DNA of 64,000 nt. Origin: Fictibacillus fluitans. GTDB lineage: Bacteria; Bacillota; Bacilli; Bacillales; Fictibacillaceae. The notes beneath the pieces are model-generated. The model saw only the letters and a list, made by a program, of their open reading frames with translations, ran no database searches and was not told the DNA's origin. Made by a program: the position numbers and the translations under genes. Every line of letters starts with the position of its first letter. Within the stretch, counting starts at the first letter, position 1. The DNA lies in NCBI RefSeq assembly GCF_030418125.1, contig NZ_JAUHTR010000004.1, positions 124,001-188,000 on the forward strand. Direction: 5' to 3'. This document shows positions 54,584 to 62,665 of the stretch, in pieces.

Positions 54584-54652
54584 TTTTGTCGAAAAATAAA
54601 TTCCCAAAATTTTTTCAAGCCAAAGTATATATTTTCTGAATTCTGTTCAGAA
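54584..54652 (+). promoter_or_regulatory. Spo0A-box-like site and inverted repeat upstream of spoIIQ
   Basis: TTTTGTCGAAAAA (54584-54596) is a close match to the Spo0A box. A GTATA that could be a SigF/SigG -35 is at about 54625-54629, and a perfect inverted repeat TTCTGAA-N5-TTCAGAA spans 54634-54652. No clear SigF -10 is seen. Confidence 0.4.
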
Positions 54653-54673
54653 TGGTTGCTGAGGTGATGATAA

Positions 54674-55525
54674 ATGAAAGACGAAGAAAAACAAACCCAA
54701 AAAACTATTCCTCTAAAAGGGAGGAGAATGGGGAAATTCATGAAAAAACGCTGGGTATATCCCGCAATCTATCTTGCATTTGCTGCTGTCGTTCTTGCTT
54801 CTGTGCTTTGGTATCAAAACGATGCTTCCAATTCTAAAGATACGCAAAATGGTGCTTTCCAAAATAATGATAAGGCAGTACCGGTAAGCGTCTCCAAGGA
54901 AGTTTTCAAAATGCCGGCCAAGGATGCAAAAAACGTAGTGGTCAAAAAAGAATTCTTTAATCCTGATGCATCGGCAAAAGAACAAGAAGCTGCTCTCGTA
55001 TTTTATAATAATATCTACTACCAAAACAAAGGAATCGACCTGGCTGCTGAGAGCGGAAAAACGTTTGATGTCACTGCTGCTATGAGTGGTAATGTTACAA
55101 AATCCGTGAAAGACCCTGAGCTTGGATATGTGGTAGAGGTTGAACATGCAAACGGCTTAATCACTCACTACTCTTCGCTCGCTTCCGTTAAGGTTAAAGA
55201 AGGCGACATGGTAAACCAAGGTGAAGTTGTCGGTGCTGCAGGCCAAAACCTGTACGACAAAGATGCCAAGATCCATGCTCACTTTGAAATCCGCAAAGAC
55301 GGAATCGCTGTCGATCCTGTATCGGCATGGAACCAGTCCGCTTCCCAAATCGAGAAGCAAGTGGACAAGCAAGAAAAAGCAAGCAAAGCAGATGAAAAAG
55401 CATCCGTTGAACAAGATAAGTCTGACGCTGTTAAAGACAGCAGCGCAGCTCCTGAGAAAAACAAGGGAAAAGAATCTTCTTCAACCAGCGAAAATACAAA
55501 AGAATCCTCAGCTAAAGATAATTGA
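54674..55525 (+). CDS. spoIIQ: Stage II sporulation protein Q (M23 peptidase fold)
   Basis: Forespore membrane protein of 283 residues that binds SpoIIIAH across the septum to hold the engulfing membranes together. Short cytoplasmic tail, one membrane helix (about 29-47), then a LytM/M23 domain. The HxH of M23 enzymes is kept (IHAHFEIRKDG). The first zinc ligand is lost: the usual HxGxD reads NKGID, so the enzyme is probably inactive, as in B. subtilis where a Ser replaces the His. The tail after residue 225 is low-complexity (K, E, S, D). ATG follows GAGGTGATG. Confidence 0.93.
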   Translation: MKDEEKQTQKTIPLKGRRMGKFMKKRWVYPAIYLAFAAVVLASVLWYQNDASNSKDTQNGAFQNNDKAVPVSVSKEVFKMPAKDAKNVVVKKEFFNPDASAKEQEAALVFYNNIYYQNKGIDLAAESGKTFDVTAAMSGNVTKSVKDPELGYVVEVEHANGLITHYSSLASVKVKEGDMVNQGEVVGAAGQNLYDKDAKIHAHFEIRKDGIAVDPVSAWNQSASQIEKQVDKQEKASKADEKASVEQDKSDAVKDSSAAPEKNKGKESSSTSENTKESSAKDN

Positions 55526-55535
55526 GGAATCGGAA

Positions 55536-55565
55536 AGCAGCCTGCCTGGTGCAGGCTGTTTTTTT
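55536..55565 (+). terminator. Terminator of spoIIQ
   Basis: CAGCCTGC (55538-55545) pairs with GCAGGCTG (55551-55558) and is followed by seven T residues. The remaining 55566-55877 spacer holds the spoIIID promoter region; no clear SigE promoter or gene is visible in it. Confidence 0.88.
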
Positions 55566-55877
55566 GTTGTTCGGGAGTCGATCATTTCAGTCTTTTTCAT
55601 AAAAGCCTTCCAATGCTGACCGCCTCTAAACGCCTGCTTCAGCTTTTCTCCTTGTCCCAGTTGAGATTTTGGCATATATGTCCGTTTGTCTTAATAAGAT
55701 GTTACAAAACCTACAATTCTTTTGAGGGTGAGCGGTGAGAAGACGTAGTATGGCTGCGGTGAGAAGGGGACGGGACACTCTAAACATCATGAAAACTACA
55801 CACAAGGACAGGTCGCGTAGCTTGAACATAGAAGTCTCTATCGCATCTCTCACATCCAATTTGGGGAGGCGAGTGGT

Positions 55878-56144
55878 GTGCACGATTACATCAAAGAACG
55901 AACCATCAAGATAGGAAGGTATATCGTGGAGACAAGAAAAACCGTGCGTATGATCGCAAAAGAATTTGGTGTCTCGAAAAGCACCGTTCATAAAGATCTG
56001 ACGGAACGATTACCTGAGATTAATCCGGATTTGGCAAACAACGTGAAAGAGATCCTGGAGTATCACAAGTCCATCAGACATTTACGGGGTGGTGAGGCAA
56101 CACGCGTGAAATACAAAAAAGGAGCGGAGGAAGTCGTTCAATAG
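55878..56144 (+). CDS. spoIIID: Sporulation transcription factor SpoIIID
   Basis: An 88-residue mother-cell DNA-binding protein that modulates SigE genes and helps switch on sigK. The helix-turn-helix lies in TVRMIAKEFGVSKSTVHKDLTERLPEI, preceded by the conserved IKERTIKIGRYIVETRKT and followed by the basic C-terminal region HKSIRHLRGGEATRVKYK. The start is GTG at 55878 after GGGGAGGCGAGTG. Confidence 0.97.
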   Translation: MHDYIKERTIKIGRYIVETRKTVRMIAKEFGVSKSTVHKDLTERLPEINPDLANNVKEILEYHKSIRHLRGGEATRVKYKKGAEEVVQ

Positions 56145-56145
56145 A

Positions 56146-56187
56146 GCTCACCCGAAAGCGGCATGCATCTTGCATGCCGCTGAGCTA
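56146..56187 (+). other. Strong hairpin after spoIIID, no T-run
   Basis: AGCGGCATGC (56157-56166) pairs perfectly with GCATGCCGCT (56172-56181). The outer AGCTCA/TGAGCT can also pair. No T tract follows, so it is a stem of unclear role: inefficient terminator, mRNA 3' stabiliser, or both. Confidence 0.55.
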
Positions 56188-56330
56188 TGCACAAGAAAAT
56201 GTTCTAAAAAATTAACATATTTTTTAGCGGTTCAACAAAAGTTATGATAGAATGGTTTATTGGATAGAAATTCGAAAATTGACGAATTTTGTAAGATGTA
56301 ACGGTTGAAACATACAGGGAGGATTTATGA

Positions 56331-57332
56331 ATGTTTTCAAGGGATGTTGGTATTGATCTCGGTACGGCCAATGTATTGATATATGTAAAGGGCAAAGGCA
56401 TCGTACTGGATGAGCCGTCCGTGGTTGCGATCGACACAAACACGGGGAAAGTGCTGGCGGTAGGAGAGGAAGCCCGAAGAATGGTGGGACGGACTCCTGC
56501 CAACATCGTGGCCATCCGCCCGCTGAAAGATGGCGTAATTGCCGATTTTGAAGTAACAGAGCAAATGTTAAGGCATTTTATTAATAAGATAAATGTAAAG
56601 GGCATGTTCACCAAACCGAGAATACTTATCTGCACCCCTGCAAACATTACCTCTGTAGAACAAAAGGCCATTCGTGAAGCAGCCGAAAAATGCGGCGGAA
56701 AAGCCATTTATCTGGAAGAGGAGCCAAAAGTGGCGGCTGTCGGTGCCGGCATGGACATCTTCCAGCCAAGCGGCAACATGGTTGTTGATATTGGCGGAGG
56801 AACAACGGATGTAGCTGTTCTGTCCATGGGCGATATCGTCACCGCTTCTTCTTTAAAAATGGCTGGGGACAAGCTTGACGGCGAAATCCTTAATTATATA
56901 AAGAAAGAATATAAGCTTCTTATTGGTGAAAGAACATCAGAAAATATTAAATTAAATGTGGCTACTGTTTTCCCCGGAGCGCGAAATGAAGAAATGGATA
57001 TCCGGGGCCGGGATATGGTTACAGGCCTCCCGCGAACGATCACCATACATTCAGAAGAAATTACGCAAGCGCTGCTCGAACCGGTCATGATGATGGTCCA
57101 GGCGGCAAAAAGCGTGCTCGAACGGACACCTCCTGAATTGTCAGCGGATATTATTGACCGCGGTATTATTCTTACGGGCGGCGGGGCTTTGCTGCACGGA
57201 ATTGATCAATTATTTGCACAAGAGTTAAGGGTTCCGATTTTTGTGGCGGAAGAGCCGATGAAAGCCGTAGCCAATGGAACGGGGCTTATGCTCGATCACA
57301 TGGACAAATTGCCGAAACGAAGATTTAAATAA
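56331..57332 (+). CDS. mbl: Rod-shape actin homologue Mbl (MreB family)
   Basis: A 333-residue actin-like ATPase that forms membrane-associated filaments directing lateral wall synthesis. Phosphate loops DVGIDLGTANVLIYVKGKG and VVDIGGGTTDVAVLSMGDIV, adenosine motif IILTGGGALLHG. Position after spoIIID identifies it as mbl rather than mreB. ATG follows GGGAGG. Confidence 0.97.
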   Translation: MFSRDVGIDLGTANVLIYVKGKGIVLDEPSVVAIDTNTGKVLAVGEEARRMVGRTPANIVAIRPLKDGVIADFEVTEQMLRHFINKINVKGMFTKPRILICTPANITSVEQKAIREAAEKCGGKAIYLEEEPKVAAVGAGMDIFQPSGNMVVDIGGGTTDVAVLSMGDIVTASSLKMAGDKLDGEILNYIKKEYKLLIGERTSENIKLNVATVFPGARNEEMDIRGRDMVTGLPRTITIHSEEITQALLEPVMMMVQAAKSVLERTPPELSADIIDRGIILTGGGALLHGIDQLFAQELRVPIFVAEEPMKAVANGTGLMLDHMDKLPKRRFK

Positions 57333-57344
57333 TGGAAGACAGGT

Positions 57345-57378
57345 AAAGCCCGCCCAAAAAGGTGGGCTTTTGATTTTT
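57345..57378 (+). terminator. Terminator of mbl
   Basis: AAAGCCCGCC (57345-57354) pairs with GGTGGGCTTT (57361-57370), one G-U, then a T-rich tract. Confidence 0.82.
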
Positions 57379-57443
57379 CCGTACAGAAATTTCTATTGGA
57401 CAAAACAGCAATCTTTCGGTAACGTTAGGTAATGGAAGGATCA

Positions 57444-57503
57444 TCAACCGCTGCAATCAGCGCCGGTTGAAACGGTCCACCCCGGCAGTTTTTCGCTGCG
57501 GGG
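57444..57503 (+). other. Two adjacent hairpins in the mbl-epuA spacer
   Basis: Hairpin 1: TCAACCG (57444-57450) with CGGTTGA (57464-57470), with GCTG/CAGC inside. Hairpin 2: CCCC (57480-57483) with GGGG (57500-57503) and GCAG with CTGC inside, around a T-rich loop. This does not match any riboswitch class I know. Confidence 0.45.
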
Positions 57504-57515
57504 CATAATTTTAGA

Positions 57516-57662
57516 ATTCCGGCTGGTGTAAATGCCAATCAAGTGCTGCGGGCCTCATAATGGGCCGACACTGACTTAAAGCAGGGCGCCCTTGATATGT
57601 CCAATGTGAGTGCAGGAAATGATGTGACTGGTCAACGGAATTCGTTAACAGGTGATGAAAAG
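57516..57662 (+). pseudogene. Possible relic of a flagellar rod/hook gene (flhO/flhP position)
   Basis: In the frame of the next gene, the sequence reads IPAGVNANQVLRAS, a TAA (57558-57560), then WADTDLKQGALDMSNVSAGNDVT. QGALDMSNV resembles the QGxLExSNVD segment near the end of FlgG-family rod and hook proteins, and in B. subtilis flhO and flhP lie exactly here, after mbl. The match is short and by eye; an RNA element or chance is possible. Confidence 0.3.
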
Positions 57663-57971
57663 ATGGCTAACGAGCTCAGCAGGGAAGAGTACCGTAAAAA
57701 TAAAATGGCAGAATCCACACAGAAGGAGGCGGTAAAGAAAAAGAAACCGGATCCTCAAGAAAGCAAAAAGCAGGAGACGGAAACCGGAACAGCGAGAAGA
57801 TCGCGCTTTCCGATTTGGCTCCGATTGATTGTAATTATTGTTTTAATGGTGGTTTGCCTTGTGGTTGGAGCAATCATCGGTTATTCCGTGGTAGGCGACG
57901 GAAAAGCCGGGGATGTTTTCAAGAAGGAAACATGGACACATATTTCCGATTTGATTAACCAAAGAAAGTAA
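57663..57971 (+). CDS. EpuA-like small membrane protein (annotated in relatives as RNA polymerase subunit beta-like)
   Basis: A 102-residue protein: charged, Lys/Glu-rich cytoplasmic N-terminus (about 1-48), one membrane helix LRLIVIIVLMVVCLVVGAIIGYSVVG, and a short tail DVFKKETWTHISDLINQ. This is the Firmicutes family often labelled DNA-directed RNA polymerase subunit beta or EpuA. The label comes from domain-database naming; membership in RNA polymerase is doubtful. ATG at 57663 follows AGGTGAT; the frame begins earlier at 57597 in the suspected relic. Confidence 0.8.
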   Translation: MANELSREEYRKNKMAESTQKEAVKKKKPDPQESKKQETETGTARRSRFPIWLRLIVIIVLMVVCLVVGAIIGYSVVGDGKAGDVFKKETWTHISDLINQRK

Positions 57972-57985
57972 TAGATGACAGAAAG

Positions 57986-58015
57986 AAGAGAGGGGGCCTA
58001 TGAGCCCTCTTTTTT
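57986..58015 (+). terminator. Terminator of the EpuA-like gene
   Basis: AGAGGG pairs with CCCTCT (58005-58010) and is followed by T residues. Confidence 0.75.
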
Positions 58016-58022
58016 CAGGCCA

Positions 58023-58052
58023 TTGGATTAACCTTTTTCATTCATGTATAAT
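58023..58052 (+). promoter_or_regulatory. SigA promoter of fabZ
   Basis: TTGGAT (58023-58028), 18-base spacer, TATAAT (58047-58052). Confidence 0.6.
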
Positions 58053-58107
58053 GTGCAGAGATACATAGAAAGCTAAGTACGTCATTAGAGGAAAAGGAGT
58101 CATTTCC

Positions 58108-58536
58108 ATGAAATTAAACATTGAACAAATTAAAGAAATCATTCCCCACCGTTATCCTTTTTTACTGCTGGATACAATCGAAGAACTGGAGCCGGGAAAA
58201 CGGGCGGTTGGCAAGAAAAACATAACGGCCAATGAGGAAGTCTTTAATGGCCATTTTCCTGACTACAATATCTTTCCTGGCGTGATGACATTGGAAGCGT
58301 GCGCGCAGACGGGTGCGGTTGCTCTTCTTTCCATGGAAGAATACAAGGGTAAGATTGCCATGTTCGCCGGTGCAGATAAAGTAAGATGGAAGCGTCAGGT
58401 AAGACCGGGAGATACACTGTTAATGGAAGTGGAGCTGCTTCAAATCCGCAGAGGAATCGGCAAAGGCAAAGTGACAGCGACGGTTGACGGAGAACTTGCC
58501 ATGGATGCTGAAATTACGTTTGCAGTAGGAAGATAA
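58108..58536 (+). CDS. fabZ: 3-hydroxyacyl-ACP dehydratase FabZ
   Basis: Hot-dog-fold enzyme of 142 residues that dehydrates beta-hydroxyacyl-ACP in type II fatty acid synthesis. The catalytic pair is His49 in [22 protein letters not shown] and Glu63 in the same segment; [10 protein letters not shown] is the N-terminal mark. ATG follows AAAAGGAG. Same location as ywpB in B. subtilis. Confidence 0.96.
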   Translation: MKLNIEQIKEIIPHRYPFLLLDTIEELEPGKRAVGKKNITANEEVFNGHFPDYNIFPGVMTLEACAQTGAVALLSMEEYKGKIAMFAGADKVRWKRQVRPGDTLLMEVELLQIRRGIGKGKVTATVDGELAMDAEITFAVGR

Positions 58537-58545
58537 GAGAAGATG

Positions 58546-58587
58546 GGCCTGTGAATTGTTGCTAAACAGCGGTTTACGGCCTTTTTT
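58546..58587 (+). terminator. Terminator of fabZ
   Basis: GGCC-GTGAA (from 58546) pairs with TTTAC-GGCC (to 58581) with a bulge and an inner GCT/AGC stem; six T residues follow. Confidence 0.7.
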
Positions 58588-58761
58588 GTCGTCTTTTTTT
58601 AAGGGAGTATCAATAACTTTAATCTACTGTAAAGCCTGTGTAAGGTATTGGTAAATCGGGTTTATACCTCGTTTTTTCTTGATATAGTAAGGATAGAACC
58701 GCTGGTGATCAGGTGTAGCGGGGCGGTTCCAATCTGAACTGATCGAAGGGAGAACGATGGG

Positions 58762-58968
58762 ATGAATAAAAGCTTTTTAATGAAAATTGGGGCTTCTCTT
58801 TTGGCGATTATGTTAATGACAGCTTGTAACAGCAACAGCGACACCGAAAAACAGGATTCCAGCACAGGAACCGAACAGAAGGTAGATGACGAGAAAAAGG
58901 CAGACCAGACAAGCACGGACAGCGAAACAAAAGAAACAGGCACAGATACTGAAAAGTCTGATCAATAA
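58762..58968 (+). CDS. Small lipoprotein, 68 aa
   Basis: A 68-residue protein with a signal peptide and lipobox LMTAC (Cys22). The rest is a highly polar tail of D, E, K, S, T and N with no folded domain apparent. Likely a short surface-anchored, intrinsically disordered lipoprotein. I recognise no family. ATG follows GAAGGGAG with its own terminator. Confidence 0.7.
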   Translation: MNKSFLMKIGASLLAIMLMTACNSNSDTEKQDSSTGTEQKVDDEKKADQTSTDSETKETGTDTEKSDQ

Positions 58969-58972
58969 ATGT

Positions 58973-59005
58973 AAAAAAGGCACGCCCCGCGAGGGCGTGC
59001 CTTTT
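58973..59005. terminator. Bidirectional terminator between the lipoprotein gene and asnB
   Basis: GGCACGCCC (58979-58987) pairs perfectly with GGGCGTGCC (58993-59001), with A-run before and T residues after. Confidence 0.92.
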
Positions 59006-59009
59006 ACTG

Positions 59010-60830
59010 TTATACAAGCTTGATATGATAATCCTTCAGCCAGGTGTTGACATGAATCAAGTATTCCATCAGCTTGGTGGCCTGTCCTCCGCTGATTCCT
59101 GTTTTCCCCTCGGCAATCGCTCTGATTTTTGAAGCATCAACCAGAGAATTGACAGGTGCGTTGCTGTCATTTACAATGTCCAGCAGCCAGTTCTTGATTC
59201 CTCCAAAATAAACCGGATCCTGTGCGGTTGGATACGCACTCTTGCGGCGGTTCCTCACATCATCCGGAAGGTAGCTCTTTAATGCACGGCGCAGAATTCC
59301 CTTCTCGATGTTATCCACGCTTTTGACCTCCCATGGAACATTCCAAAGGTACTCCACCAAACGGTAGTCGCAGAATGGCACACGAACCTCAAAGCCCACG
59401 GCCATGCTCATGCGGTCTTTGCGGTCGAGCATGAACGGAAGGAAGCGGGTAATAAACTGGTAGGACATCTGGCGCTGTTTGGCGCCAATTTCACTTTCAC
59501 CCTCCAGGGCCGGAACTTCGGCCAGCGCCTCCTGATAACGGCGGTCTGCATAAGCATCCGGCTGGATGGAACGAGCGGCTTCTTCCGAAAGAATGTTGGA
59601 GAAATAGCCTCTGCTCTGTCGCCACGGGAACGTGGTGCCATTCAGGAATTCATCCTGGTGGAACCAGGGATATCCGCTGAAGACCTCATCAGCGGACTCA
59701 CCGGATAAAGCGACCGTTGCATCCTTTTTCATCTCTCTGAACAGCAAGTAGAGAGAGGTCTCCATCTCGCCCAGCCCCGGCAGATCCCTTGCATACATGG
59801 GCTTCAAAAAGTTATCCAGCAGTTCATTTGCGCCAAGGACGGTAGAATGGTGTTCTGTTCCCACATGCTCGGACACCCGCTGAACCCATGGTGCATCAAG
59901 GCCGAGGTGAAGCAGGTCCGTTTGGAAATGCTCTGCGCTGTTGGCAAAATCAATGGAATAAGTGTGAAGAATTTTGCCTGCCTCTTTGAAGTCCTTTCCG
60001 GCCATAGCGGTCAAACCACTGGAATCCAGTCCGCCTGAAAGCATGGAAACGAGGGGCAAATCCGCAATTAATTGCCGCTTTACCGTATCTTCTAAGAGAG
60101 CCTGGATTTTTTCAGTGGTTTGCTCCACCGTATCGGTATGCTCCTTGCTTTCGAGTTTCCAATAGTGGCGCACGGCGGTTTTATTGCTTGTAAAGGTGAC
60201 GCTGTGGCCCGCACGCACCTCTTTTACATCTTTAAAGACACCAACTCCAGGTGTACGCATGGGACCGAGCGCAAACACTTCTGCAAGTCCTTCCTGATCA
60301 ACCTCCGGCTCGATGTCCGGGTGGGCAAGAAGCACTTTCAGCTCGGAACCGAAAACAATGGAATTTCCTCTTTGGGCATAAAAGAGAGGCTTCACGCCAA
60401 GGTGATCCCTGCCCAAAAACAGTTTCTGTCTTTTCTCATCCCAGATGGCAAACGCAAAAATACCATTGAGATGATCTACGCACTCTTCTCCCCACTCCAT
60501 GTAGGAATGCAGGAGAACTTCTGTATCGGATTGGGTGCGGAATGCGTGTCCGCGGCCCTCCAGTTCTTTTCTCAGCTCAAGAAAATTGTAAATTTCACCG
60601 TTATAGGTTAACGCGAGTGTCTGATCACCTTGCTCATGAAGCATCGGCTGCAATCCGCCCTTTGGATCGATAACAATCAGGCGGCGGTGGCCGAAAACGG
60701 CACGGGGTGAAAACCAATAACCATTTGCGTCAGGTCCGCGATGCTCAATCGCTCCTGTCATATCCCGCAAAATGGATTGTTGTTGAGAAATATCTTCTGA
60801 CCAGTTAACCCAGCCTGCAATACCACACAT
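59010..60830 (-). CDS. asnB: Asparagine synthase (glutamine-hydrolysing)
   Basis: A 606-residue class B asparagine synthetase. The N-terminal Ntn glutaminase domain starts with the catalytic Cys2 in MCGIAGW; NGEIYNFLELRKEL follows. The synthetase domain has the pyrophosphate loop SMLSGGLDSSGLTAMA and ALSGESADEVFSGYPW. The start is placed at 60830 because the Cys must follow the initiator Met; GGGAGAT lies about 7 bases upstream. A frame six codons longer exists. It matches B. cereus-type AsnB more than the AsnO family. Confidence 0.95.
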   Translation of the reverse strand: MCGIAGWVNWSEDISQQQSILRDMTGAIEHRGPDANGYWFSPRAVFGHRRLIVIDPKGGLQPMLHEQGDQTLALTYNGEIYNFLELRKELEGRGHAFRTQSDTEVLLHSYMEWGEECVDHLNGIFAFAIWDEKRQKLFLGRDHLGVKPLFYAQRGNSIVFGSELKVLLAHPDIEPEVDQEGLAEVFALGPMRTPGVGVFKDVKEVRAGHSVTFTSNKTAVRHYWKLESKEHTDTVEQTTEKIQALLEDTVKRQLIADLPLVSMLSGGLDSSGLTAMAGKDFKEAGKILHTYSIDFANSAEHFQTDLLHLGLDAPWVQRVSEHVGTEHHSTVLGANELLDNFLKPMYARDLPGLGEMETSLYLLFREMKKDATVALSGESADEVFSGYPWFHQDEFLNGTTFPWRQSRGYFSNILSEEAARSIQPDAYADRRYQEALAEVPALEGESEIGAKQRQMSYQFITRFLPFMLDRKDRMSMAVGFEVRVPFCDYRLVEYLWNVPWEVKSVDNIEKGILRRALKSYLPDDVRNRRKSAYPTAQDPVYFGGIKNWLLDIVNDSNAPVNSLVDASKIRAIAEGKTGISGGQATKLMEYLIHVNTWLKDYHIKLV

Positions 60831-60884
60831 ACTAACATCTCCCTGCATGATTTAATGATGCAAGAGCAATGGTAACATCTATTA

Positions 60885-60900
60885 ACGTTTACGTGAACGT
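60885..60900. promoter_or_regulatory. Palindromic candidate operator upstream of asnB
   Basis: ACGTTTACGTGAACGT is a 16-bp near-perfect palindrome (one mismatched pair) about 55 bases upstream of asnB. It contains a direct ACGT repeat pattern. The regulator is unknown. Confidence 0.4.
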
Positions 60901-60982
60901 GAGATATGACCTATTTTTATACAGGAAACCCGTGTTTGCCATACTTATACCGCGGTCCGCAATAGTCCGTTGTGAGGATAAT

Positions 60983-61008
60983 AAAAAAAACCGCTCCTTA
61001 AAGCGGTT
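60983..61008 (-). terminator. Terminator of the 61007-61279 gene
   Basis: On the minus strand AACCGCT pairs with AGCGGTT (plus 60989-60995 and 61002-61008), followed by eight T residues. It starts at the stop codon. Confidence 0.85.
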
Positions 61009-61279
61009 AATCCTTGGAATACTTGGCCAGGATTTCTTCACGGGCGTCAGCGCCTTGCACGCCGGCTCGCATGGCTGATACCAGCTGGTCATACTCTTCC
61101 TTGGTGATCTCGGCAACCGAATTTTTGGGAAAGATGTAAGGCTTGCCGATGTCCTTCGTATCCAGATCGTTCAATAACTCGATTTCATCTTCCTTTTCCC
61201 GGCATTGATCGGGATCATAAATATAGACTCTGCCAAATTCATCCTTAAATTCTCTGTTCATGTTGACAAAATAACGCAA
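61007..61279 (-). CDS. Hypothetical protein, 90 aa
   Basis: I do not recognise the family. A soluble, acidic 90-residue protein with no cysteine: FGRVYIYDPDQC is an exception holding the only Cys, followed by an acidic stretch, then DLDTKDIGKPYIFPKNSVAEITKEEYDQLV and a helical end. The start is TTG at 61279 with GAAGGAGAAG about 5-9 bases upstream on the minus strand. The next ATG is at 61261. A strong terminator supports it being a real gene. Confidence 0.6.
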   Translation of the reverse strand: MRYFVNMNREFKDEFGRVYIYDPDQCREKEDEIELLNDLDTKDIGKPYIFPKNSVAEITKEEYDQLVSAMRAGVQGADAREEILAKYSKD

Positions 61280-61441
61280 ATTTTCTTCTCCTTCCTGAAG
61301 ACAGCATTGTCTTACTAGTCATACCCGTTATTTCCATTTTGGAGACATTAAAAAACTATAAAACTTTTTTTGAAATCAGGGATAAAATACGAGATTTCGG
61401 GAATGATAGAAGTACCCCCTTTTTTATATATCTTTTTGTCC

Positions 61442-61470
61442 CCGCTTCCTTTAAGAGGCGGCTTTTTTTT
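61442..61470 (+). terminator. Orphan terminator upstream of the LPxTA gene
   Basis: CCGCTTC (61442-61448) pairs with GAGGCGG (61455-61461) and is followed by eight T residues. No plus-strand gene ends nearby: the preceding plus feature is far upstream and the neighbour at 61007-61279 is on the minus strand. It may end a small RNA or act as an attenuator for the next operon. The rest of 61280-61609 is AT-rich, with no gene visible. Confidence 0.6.
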
Positions 61471-61609
61471 GTCATTTTTTCGCTCTTCCTGGGTGATTTC
61501 CCCATATATTTACCTATTCTTCATATTAAATAGGACTAAAGAACCATGTAATAAAAACGTAATAATTTATACTAGGATTAGGAAATAAAAACATATTCAG
61601 GAGGAACGA

Positions 61610-62665
61610 ATGAAGAAGATTTTATTAAGCATGCTGGCTGTTCTCTTAACCTTTTACTTTGTGCCTGCAAATGCATTCGCAGCGGTAAAGGATACTGATC
61701 TTACAGCCTATCTGGCAGAAATCAGCAAGGAACGCGGCTATGAAATTAGCAAAGAAGACTATGAGAACTATCTTTCGGATTATGCCGACAGCAGTTTGTC
61801 GGACTTTAACACAGTTGATGAAATGAAAGAATTCTTAGGGCCTGTGATCAAGAGCAACAACAGCAACCTTACTGAAATCTACAGTGAATATGATTTGAAC
61901 GAACAGCAGCTAAAGGAACTTTTGGCGAAAAACGGAGAACAGATTGAGGATTACATATATGTAGAAGACCTTAGTTTTGCTGTATCCGATTTTATGTATG
62001 ATGACTCTGAGGAATCGGATGACCTTCCGAGTGAAGAGGATTTTGCAGCCATCGAAAAGGAAATGCAGGATGCGCTGGCAGAGATTGACCTGACTCCACA
62101 AGAGATTGATAATTTGATGAACCATCTGCTTTCCCTTGAAAAGGAACTTAATAATCCGGCAACTGAAAAACAGTTGATGGATATTCTGAACCGCATGGAA
62201 GGCATAGACCCGGAGAATCCGACAAAGGCACAGATCCAGCAGGTTGGACAGGCGTTTGAAGATTTGCTCTCCATCTTCCAAATGAAAGCTAAGTTTTATA
62301 TTGTTGACGGTAGCAAGAAAACACCTGTGACAGCAGCAGAACTTATGCAAATGACCGTGCTCGAAGGGGATTACCTTTTAATCGAGCTTTATGACCTGAA
62401 AGGCAACCTTTTGGCGGATTTGAAAATTACTTCAGATGAAATTGCCGGAAGCTCAGGAACAGTGGGCGAGGTAACAAAAACAGTAGAAAATGCAATGGGC
62501 GCAGCACCGCAAAAGCCGGTTAAAAAACCAAGCCCGAAAACACCGCGTACCGAAAACGGCGGGGAATTGCCGAAAACGGCTTCCAACAACCTGGATGGCG
62601 CGCTGGCAGGCGCAGCGATCATTGGAGCGGGATTATTTCTATACCGAAGAGCAAGGATGTCATAA
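61610..62665 (+). CDS. Processed acidic surface protein with LPxTA sorting signal
   Basis: A 351-residue exported protein: signal peptide (about 1-24, ending NAFAA), a long acidic helical region, and a C-terminal sorting signal LPKTA (320-324) followed by a hydrophobic helix and the basic tail YRRARMS. This is the architecture of the TIGR04383-type processed acidic surface proteins, whose LPxTA motif is cleaved by a cognate class D-type sortase. The sortase gene begins the base after its stop codon. ATG follows AGGAGGA. The function at the surface is unknown. Confidence 0.85.
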   Translation: MKKILLSMLAVLLTFYFVPANAFAAVKDTDLTAYLAEISKERGYEISKEDYENYLSDYADSSLSDFNTVDEMKEFLGPVIKSNNSNLTEIYSEYDLNEQQLKELLAKNGEQIEDYIYVEDLSFAVSDFMYDDSEESDDLPSEEDFAAIEKEMQDALAEIDLTPQEIDNLMNHLLSLEKELNNPATEKQLMDILNRMEGIDPENPTKAQIQQVGQAFEDLLSIFQMKAKFYIVDGSKKTPVTAAELMQMTVLEGDYLLIELYDLKGNLLADLKITSDEIAGSSGTVGEVTKTVENAMGAAPQKPVKKPSPKTPRTENGGELPKTASNNLDGALAGAAIIGAGLFLYRRARMS

